NCBI GenBank assembly: GCA_036403095.1
Contig: DASWRQ010000123.1
Span: forward strand, 1 to 64,000
Direction: 5' to 3'
DNA length: 64,000 bases
Source: Kutzneria sp036403095
GTDB taxonomy: Bacteria > Actinomycetota > Actinomycetes > Mycobacteriales > Pseudonocardiaceae
Position numbers and translations under genes: made by a program. The notes below the pieces were generated by a model that had not been told where the DNA came from, searched no databases, and saw only the letters and a program-made list of their open reading frames with translations. How positions within the stretch are numbered: position 1 is the first letter of the stretch; each line of letters starts with the position of its first letter. Below, one piece after another: positions 58,923 to 64,000 of this stretch.

Positions 58923-59750
58923 GTGAAGCTGCTCGCGGTCAGCGACCTGCACGTCGCGTACGAGGAGAACCGGACGATCACCGATGGGCTGCGCCCCGAG
59001 TCGGCCGACGACTGGCTCATCGTCGCCGGCGACGTCGGCGAGACGTCCACGGACATCGAGTGGGCGCTGGGGCTGCTGCGGGAGCGCTTCGCCAAGGTCA
59101 TCTGGGCGCCCGGCAACCACGAGCTGTGGACCCCCAAGGACGATCCGGTGCAGCTGCGGGGCGTCGAGCGCTACGAGCACCTGGTGCAGATGTGCCGCCG
59201 GCTCGACGTCGTCACGCCCGAGGACGACTACCCGATCTGGCCCGGCGAGGGCGGTCCCGCCGTCATCGCGCCGCTGTTCCTGTTGTACGACTACACGTTC
59301 CGTCCCGAAGGCACGTCGAACAAGGAAGAGGCGCTGGCCAAGGCGCATGAGGCCGGTGTCGTCTGCACCGACGAGTACTTCCTCCACCCCGACCCGTATC
59401 CCAGCCGTGAGGCGTGGTGCGAGGCTCGGGTCGAGCTCACCGAGAAGCGGTTGTCCGCGCTGCCGCCGGAGCTGCCGACCGTGCTGATCAACCACTGGCC
59501 CATGGTTCGGGAGCCCACGCGGGTCATGTACTACCCCGAGTTCGCGCAGTGGTGCGGCACCGTGCTCACCGCCGACTGGCACCTCCGGTTCCGCTCCGCC
59601 TGCTCGGTCTACGGGCATCTGCACATTCCGCGTACCACGCACTACGACGACGTGCGGTTCGAGGAGGTTTCCGTGGGCTATCCGCGGGAGTGGAAGAAGT
59701 GGGGTCGCTCCTCCGGATGGCTGCGCCAGATCCTGCCGGTGAAGCCGTGA
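58923..59750 (+). CDS. pptH: Phosphopantetheinyl hydrolase-like metallophosphoesterase (PptH)
   Basis: 275 residues from GTG. Metallophosphoesterase motifs: VSDLHVAY, VAGDVGET, PGNHELW and GHLHIPRTT. Homologous in layout and place to mycobacterial Rv2795c, which removes phosphopantetheine from carrier proteins. GTGA overlap places it directly before the transferase that adds the same group. Opposing activities in one operon would set the activity of fatty acid, polyketide and siderophore synthases. Confidence 0.88.
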   Translation: MKLLAVSDLHVAYEENRTITDGLRPESADDWLIVAGDVGETSTDIEWALGLLRERFAKVIWAPGNHELWTPKDDPVQLRGVERYEHLVQMCRRLDVVTPEDDYPIWPGEGGPAVIAPLFLLYDYTFRPEGTSNKEEALAKAHEAGVVCTDEYFLHPDPYPSREAWCEARVELTEKRLSALPPELPTVLINHWPMVREPTRVMYYPEFAQWCGTVLTADWHLRFRSACSVYGHLHIPRTTHYDDVRFEEVSVGYPREWKKWGRSSGWLRQILPVKP

Positions 59751-60346
59751 TCGAGGAGTTGCTGCCGTCCTCGGTGGCCTGCGCCGAGGCTTTCGACGAC
59801 CACTCCGCCGTGGAGCTCTTCCCGGCGGAGGAGGCCGTCATCGCTCGGGCCGTCGACAAGCGGCGGCGGGAGTTCTCCACCGTTCGCTACTGCGCCCGTC
59901 AGGCTCTCAAGTCCCTCGGGCTGCCGGCCAGTCCGATCTTGCCCGGCGAGCGCGGCGCTCCCCAGTGGCCCGCCGGCGTGGTCGGCTCCATGACCCACTG
60001 CCTCGGCTACCGCGCCGCCGCTGTGGCCTGGGGCAAGGACATTCTGACCATCGGCATCGACGCCGAGCCCGACGAGCCCCTCCCCGACGGCGTGCTCGAC
60101 GCCGTCGCGCTGCCGTCCGAGCTCGCCGTCCATGGCCGGTTGTTGTTCAGCGCCAAGGAGTCCGTCTACAAGGCCTGGTTCCCCCTTGCCCGAGTGTTCC
60201 TCGACTTCTCCGAGGCCGAGCTCACCTTCGGCGACGGCGTCTTCTCCGCCCGCATCCTCGTCCCCGGCCCGGTGTCGGGTTTCCAGGGCCGTTGGCTCAT
60301 CCGCGACGGCTTCGTGATCACGTCGATCGTGGTGCCGGTTGCCTGA
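59747..60346 (+). CDS. pptT: 4'-phosphopantetheinyl transferase, PptT/Sfp type
   Basis: 199 residues from GTG. EntD/PptT features: TVRYCARQALKSLG, GVVGSMTHCLGYRAAAV, TIGIDAEP with the Mg-binding Asp, and LFSAKESVYKAWFP with the catalytic Glu-Lys. It moves phosphopantetheine from CoA to ACP/PCP domains. Follows pptH with an overlap; HD-domain gene follows with another overlap. Confidence 0.92.
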   Translation: MIEELLPSSVACAEAFDDHSAVELFPAEEAVIARAVDKRRREFSTVRYCARQALKSLGLPASPILPGERGAPQWPAGVVGSMTHCLGYRAAAVAWGKDILTIGIDAEPDEPLPDGVLDAVALPSELAVHGRLLFSAKESVYKAWFPLARVFLDFSEAELTFGDGVFSARILVPGPVSGFQGRWLIRDGFVITSIVVPVA

Positions 60347-60953
60347 TCTCGTGTGGCGCAAAGCCGTTGGCCTGCTCGGCGGCACTCCTTTGACGACCGA
60401 CCTCGCCACGCGCTACAGCGAGCCCCACCGCCGCTACCACGATCTCGACCACGCCCGGGCCGTCGCCCGCGACTCGGTGCTGCTGGTTCCCTTGTCCGAT
60501 CAGGAAAAGGCCGTGCTGATCCTCGCGGCCTGCGCCCATGACGTCGTCTACGACGCCGTTCCCGGCGCCGACGAGCAGCGCAGCGCCGACTGGGCTCGTG
60601 ACTGGCTGGGTCGGTCAGGACTGGCCCACGTGGCGGATCGCGTCGTGGAGCTGGTGCTGATGACCATCAAGCACGCCGCCGATCCCGGCGACAGCGCCGC
60701 CTGTGCGCTGCTGGATGCCGATCTGGCCATCCTCGGCTCCTCGCCGGCCGATTACGACGCGTATGCGGCGGCGGTGCGGCAGGAGTATTCGGCCGTCGCC
60801 GACGAGGCGTGGCGGTCGGGGCGGTCCCGCGTGCTGAGTTCGTTGCTGGAGAGGGACAACGTGTTCCTCACGCCGGCCGGCCGTGACCGGTGGGAGGCGC
60901 AGGCCCGCCGCAACCTGGCCCGTGAGCTGGCGTCCCTCAACAAAAACGGCTAG
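60339..60953 (+). CDS. HD-superfamily phosphohydrolase
   Basis: 204 residues from TTG 60339 (overlapping the pptT stop) or GTG 60351. YSEPHRRYHDLDHARAV and ILAACAHDVVYD hold the His-Asp metal ligands; the set resembles the predicted metal-dependent hydrolases of COG4339. Probably cleaves a nucleotide. Third gene of the pptH-pptT unit, whose relation to CoA metabolism is unclear. Confidence 0.85.
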   Translation: MPDLVWRKAVGLLGGTPLTTDLATRYSEPHRRYHDLDHARAVARDSVLLVPLSDQEKAVLILAACAHDVVYDAVPGADEQRSADWARDWLGRSGLAHVADRVVELVLMTIKHAADPGDSAACALLDADLAILGSSPADYDAYAAAVRQEYSAVADEAWRSGRSRVLSSLLERDNVFLTPAGRDRWEAQARRNLARELASLNKNG

Positions 60954-61759
60954 CTGTCGGTCAGGGCGGTGATGGTGAGTTTGCCGCCGTCGGTGGCGGA
61001 GTTGTTGGCCTCGGTCTGCTGGTAGTCGCCGACCTGGAAGCGGACGTCCTTGCCCTGGAAGGGCGGGTTGAGCGCGGCGGTCTGCTTGCCGGTGCGCCCG
61101 GCGGAGGTGGCGGTGACGGTGAAGCCGGCGGCATTCTCGGTGATGGTGTACGAGAACGGGGCGTTCATGGGGACGTTGGTGAGCACGGTGGTGAGATCGC
61201 TGCCGGAAACGGTGGGGTTCTTGCGAATGGTCAGGGTGACGCGGCCGGAATTGACGGCGTCGGCGGAAGTGTGGCGGTAGTGGAGCATGAGCAGGGGCAC
61301 CGAAGAAATGGGACCGCCGCCGTGGATCTGGCCGATGATGATGTCCTGGGCACTGGGCAGCTGCTGCATGACCATGGTGGCGGACATGGTGTGCGTGCCG
61401 GCGCCGGCGGCGAAGTCGTTGACGCTGACCAATTCGGTACGAGGATGCGGCGAATTGGGAGTGTGGGCGCCCTTGGTCGGGGCGAAGAACGCCAGGGCCC
61501 CGGCGGAGGTTCGGGTGAGCCAGGGGGAAGTGACCTTGGCCGGACTGACGGTGGTGGAAGCGCCGCTCTGCTTGCCGGCGGCATCGACGGGGAGGGTGAG
61601 ACGCCAGCCGGTCAAGGACACGGCGGTGGCGGCGCTGGCGGGACTCTGGGCGGCGGAGAAGCCGATCGCGCCGGCCCCGACGACGGCGACGGCGGCCGCG
61701 GCGGCGATCAAGGCGCGTCGCCGGCGGACCGGCATCGAGCGCAGCAGGTGTCCAAGCAT
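60950..61759 (-). CDS. Secreted alginate lyase, PL7
   Basis: 269 residues. Signal peptide (ALIAAAAAVAVVGAGAIGFSAA), then the jelly-roll of PL7: HPRTELVSVND (the RTEL motif), IIGQIHGGG (catalytic QIH) and VRFQVGDYQQ (the YFKAGxYxQ strand). It should cut alginate or related uronans by beta-elimination. Unusual for a soil actinomycete but known. Stop codon overlaps the HD gene stop by four bases. Confidence 0.92.
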   Translation of the reverse strand: MLGHLLRSMPVRRRRALIAAAAAVAVVGAGAIGFSAAQSPASAATAVSLTGWRLTLPVDAAGKQSGASTTVSPAKVTSPWLTRTSAGALAFFAPTKGAHTPNSPHPRTELVSVNDFAAGAGTHTMSATMVMQQLPSAQDIIIGQIHGGGPISSVPLLMLHYRHTSADAVNSGRVTLTIRKNPTVSGSDLTTVLTNVPMNAPFSYTITENAAGFTVTATSAGRTGKQTAALNPPFQGKDVRFQVGDYQQTEANNSATDGGKLTITALTDS

Positions 61760-61814
61760 GTGAATCCGCCTTCCACTCCGGTCGTACGAGTGGAGGGAAC
61801 GCGGCCTGATCGAA

Positions 61815-61848
61815 TCCGGTTCACGCCCGGTCACGGACGTGAACCGGA
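61815..61848 (-). terminator. Hairpin between PPOX and alginate lyase genes
   Basis: 11-base arms TCCGGTTCACG and CGTGAACCGGA around CCCGGTCACGGA, directly after the PPOX stop (61855). No U-tract. Confidence 0.65.
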
Positions 61849-61854
61849 CCCCGA

Positions 61855-62466
61855 TCAGTAGAGGTTGCCGGCGTAGGCCGGACCGTAGTAGCGCTCCAAC
61901 TCCGACAGGGAGTCGTCGGGACGTTCGAGGGCCTTGGCGATGACGGGACGGGAAGCGACGGCGGCGGAATCCCAGGTCTCGGGCTTCCACAGCGCGGAGC
62001 GCAGGAAGGCCTTGGCGCAGTGGTGGAAGATCTCGTCGATCTGCACCAGCATGACGATCTTGGGGCGGTGGCCCTTGACGATCATCTGGTCGAAGAAGGG
62101 GGCATCGGCCAGCAGCCGCGCGCGGCCGTTGATGCGCAACGTGTCGCCCCGGCCGGGCAGCAGATACAGCAGCCCGACGTGCGGGTTGGAGAGGATGTTG
62201 CGCCAACCGTCGACCCGGCGGTTGCCGGGACGGTCGGGCACGGCGATGGTGTGCTCGTCGATCACGTGGGTGAACCCGGGCGGATCGCCCTTGGGTGACA
62301 CGTCGCAGGCGCCGTCGGCACTGGACGTGGCGATGAGGCAGAACGGCGAGGCGGCCAGCCACTGCCGGTCGAGCTCGTGCAGAGCGGGCCGGGCCTTGTT
62401 GGCGGCGGCGGGCAGCGGCTCCCCCACCAGCTCGGTGAGCTGGTCAAGAGACGTGATCTCGCGCAA
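61855..62466 (-). CDS. PPOX-class FMN-dependent enzyme
   Basis: 203 residues from TTG 62466, with GGGGGAAA just upstream. LDRQWLAASPFCLIATSSADGACDVSPKGDPPGF is the FMN-binding split barrel, followed by the conserved PDRPGNRRVDGWRNI and GLLYLLPGRGDTLRINGRA. Matches the PPOX class typified by DR_2398. Substrate unknown; F420 or FMN redox chemistry is possible. Its start overlaps the permease end by 23 bases. Confidence 0.88.
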   Translation of the reverse strand: MREITSLDQLTELVGEPLPAAANKARPALHELDRQWLAASPFCLIATSSADGACDVSPKGDPPGFTHVIDEHTIAVPDRPGNRRVDGWRNILSNPHVGLLYLLPGRGDTLRINGRARLLADAPFFDQMIVKGHRPKIVMLVQIDEIFHHCAKAFLRSALWKPETWDSAAVASRPVIAKALERPDDSLSELERYYGPAYAGNLY

Positions 62467-63886
62467 GGTTTCCCCCCTCGTCGACGGACGGTCCGTCCTC
62501 GACCCTACGCGTCCGGGCGTACAGGAGCCCACCGATAACGAGCACGGCGGCGAGCAGGCCGACGGCGAACCAGGGCGGGTCGTACACCTCGGCCCGCGGC
62601 CAGCCGATGTCGATGGCCATGAACAGTCCCCACCCGACCGCGACCAGGTTGACGAGAATTCCCCAGCGCCCCAAGGAGAACTCGGGTGCGGAAGGTAGTT
62701 CGCCGCGTAATCGGGCGACCAACGTTGGCGCGGTGACGAGCAGATAGGCCAGGTACACCAACACAACCGCGACGCTGGTGACGGCGGTGAACAGGGACGC
62801 CTGCCCGATGTTGACCAGCAGCACGAGAATCGACGCGGCGCCGACGACGACGGCGGGCAGGATGGGGGTGCCGGTGCGGGGCGACACCCGACCGAGCCGG
62901 TCGTGCAGCGGCAACACGCCGTCCCGGCTCATGGAGAAGACCATCCGGGTGGCAGCGGTCTGGATCGCCAGCGTGCAGACGATGATCGCGATCGCCACGT
63001 CGATCAGCAGCACGGTGCCGAGCCCGCTGCCCAGCCGGCTGGTCAGCACGTAGGGCAGTCCGCCGGAGGCCAGGCTCCCGTCGGTGAGGCTCGGCGCGGC
63101 GACCAGGGCGCCGAGCAGCAGCAACAGACCGCCGAGGCCGGAGGCGTACAGCGCACGGAGGATGGCCCGCGGTGCGGTGCGCCGCGGCGACCGGGTCTCC
63201 TCGGAGAGCTCACCGGCGCTGTCGAAGCCGTACATGACGTACGCGGCCATCAGGGCGGAGATCAGGAACGGCCCGATGCCCACCCCGGCGGTGTGGAACA
63301 CGACCGCCGGCCCGCGCTCGGCGTGCCCGAACAGCAGCAGCACCAGCACGACCACGCCGACGAGCTCGCAGGTGACGCCGATGGAGTTGATCACGGACAT
63401 CAGCCGCACACCGACCGCGTTCACCACGGTGGTGAGCACGATCAGCGCCGCACCCAGCAGGATCGCGTTGCCGGGCCCGGCGATCACCTGGAAGCCGGGC
63501 CAGATCGTGGGCAGCACCACCTGCAACGCGATCGCCGCGCCGGCCACGCTGACGATCTGGCCGAGCAGCATCAGCCAGCCGGCGAACCAGCCGACCGCGA
63601 CCCCTCCCACCCGCCGCGCCCACTGGTAGACGCAGCCGGCGATCGGGTAGCGCGCGGCCAGCTCGGCGAACACGAGCGCCACCGCCAGCTGGCCCACGAA
63701 CACCATCGGCCAGGTCCAGAAGAACGCCGTGCCACCGAAGGAGAAGCCGAACGCGAACAGCTGGAACACGGTGGTCAGGATGGACACGAACGAGAAGCCG
63801 GCGGCGAACGACGCGTAGCCGCCGAGCTTGCGATGCAGCTGCTGGGCGTAGCCGAACCCGGCCAGGTCCTCGGCGTCGGTGATCAC
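62444..63886 (-). CDS. APC-superfamily amino-acid permease
   Basis: 480 residues, twelve membrane helices. FAAGFSFVSILTTVFQLFAF in helix 1, GCVYQWARRVGG after helix 2 and SRDGVLPLHDRLGRVSPRTGTPILP mark the amino acid/GABA/choline permease group. It should take up an amine or amino acid. GTG 63886 overlaps an upstream stop as GTGA, so it is the second or later gene of an operon that continues beyond the window. Confidence 0.92.
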   Translation of the reverse strand: MITDAEDLAGFGYAQQLHRKLGGYASFAAGFSFVSILTTVFQLFAFGFSFGGTAFFWTWPMVFVGQLAVALVFAELAARYPIAGCVYQWARRVGGVAVGWFAGWLMLLGQIVSVAGAAIALQVVLPTIWPGFQVIAGPGNAILLGAALIVLTTVVNAVGVRLMSVINSIGVTCELVGVVVLVLLLFGHAERGPAVVFHTAGVGIGPFLISALMAAYVMYGFDSAGELSEETRSPRRTAPRAILRALYASGLGGLLLLLGALVAAPSLTDGSLASGGLPYVLTSRLGSGLGTVLLIDVAIAIIVCTLAIQTAATRMVFSMSRDGVLPLHDRLGRVSPRTGTPILPAVVVGAASILVLLVNIGQASLFTAVTSVAVVLVYLAYLLVTAPTLVARLRGELPSAPEFSLGRWGILVNLVAVGWGLFMAIDIGWPRAEVYDPPWFAVGLLAAVLVIGGLLYARTRRVEDGPSVDEGGNLARDHVS

Positions 63887-64000
63887 GCGCCCTCCCCCCG
63901 TCGCGGCAGGTGGCCGGCCCGCACCAGGCAGCCGAGGGTGTCGCAGATGACCCGGGTGGCGATCAGCGCGGTGATCTCGGCGTTGTCGTAGGGCGGGGAG
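63883..64000 (-). CDS. C-terminal fragment of an upstream gene
   Basis: Only the last 38 codons are in the window: PPYDNAEITALIATRVICDT followed by LGCLVRAGHLPRRGEGA. It is coupled to the permease start by GTGA. The family cannot be named from this piece; an enzyme working on the permease substrate would be natural. Confidence 0.6.
   Translation of the reverse strand, partial: SPPYDNAEITALIATRVICDTLGCLVRAGHLPRRGEGA

Noticed and set aside
57000..60953. Natural-product gene cluster around the phosphopantetheinyl transferase
   Set aside because: No NRPS, PKS, carrier protein or tailoring set is in the window; the transferase is in its usual housekeeping place.
1..64000. CRISPR array, prophage, transposase or integrase
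   Set aside because: No regularly spaced direct repeats, no phage structural genes and no transposase or integrase motif seen.

Overview
The window is GC-rich (roughly 70%) actinobacterial chromosome with dense coding, frequent GTG/TTG starts and many ATGA/GTGA stop-start overlaps. Gene content (SigL-like sigma/anti-sigma pair, LCP and antigen-85-like wall enzymes, CysO/Mec/CysM, PptH/PptT, actinobacterial DUF2017 and DUF3618 proteins) and the secreted hydrolases suggest a filamentous actinomycete, most likely of the Pseudonocardiaceae; the genus is not settled. The backbone follows Mycobacterium tuberculosis order in three places: rdgB-rph-Rv1339-murI-rhomboid, cysM-cysO-mec, P1 peptidase-DUF2017-clpS, pncB and dinG (25.4-46.1 kb, the Rv1341 to Rv1329c order with insertions), serB-ctaD (50-53 kb) and pptH-pptT (58.9-60.3 kb).

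Layout. 0-6.6 kb: ECF sigma factor with zinc anti-sigma factor, secreted sedolisin, XRE-type regulator, LytR-CpsA-Psr protein, TatA. 7-16 kb: small regulator, Baeyer-Villiger-type monooxygenase with TetR, a NADAR-GrpB fusion, secreted esterase and alpha-galactosidase, and a frameshifted MFS pseudogene. 15.6-20 kb: TetR plus DHA2-type efflux pump with a clear palindromic operator, another TetR, DUF3618, and an unusual tRNA. 20-25.4 kb: AlkB, TetR, lipoprotein, peroxiredoxin coupled to a beta-lactamase-fold protein that seems to start at CTG, SMR pump with a long leader, and HxlR opposite an ABM-truncated-haemoglobin fusion. 25.4-39.2 kb: conserved housekeeping block (nucleotide-pool cleaning, glutamate racemase, CysO cysteine pathway, ClpS, NAD salvage), interrupted by accessory genes. 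39-44 kb: secreted protein, UDP-GlcNAc epimerase, a reduced GT2, BioY, a VapBC-like pair. 44-53 kb: DinG helicase, membrane proteins, OsmC, peptidyl-tRNA-hydrolase-like protein, SerB, CtaD. 53-64 kb: kinase-like, asparaginase, SMP-30-like, SUKH, two-component system, PptH/PptT, HD protein, alginate lyase, PPOX flavoprotein and an APC permease.

The most interesting material is (1) a second, diverged ClpS/DUF2017 pair (35,372-34,618) between the P1 peptidase and mec, joined to the peptidase by a 28-codon gene whose peptide resembles the C-terminal helix of DUF2017 proteins; (2) a dispersed intergenic element in three copies (4.5, 21.6 and 43.9 kb) whose stem keeps pairing through compensatory changes; (3) a CysO carrier with two residues after its Gly-Gly end, next to its JAMM peptidase; and (4) a class-I-shaped tRNA with a UAG (leucine) anticodon. 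No CRISPR array, insertion sequence, prophage, rRNA or complete natural-product cluster was seen.
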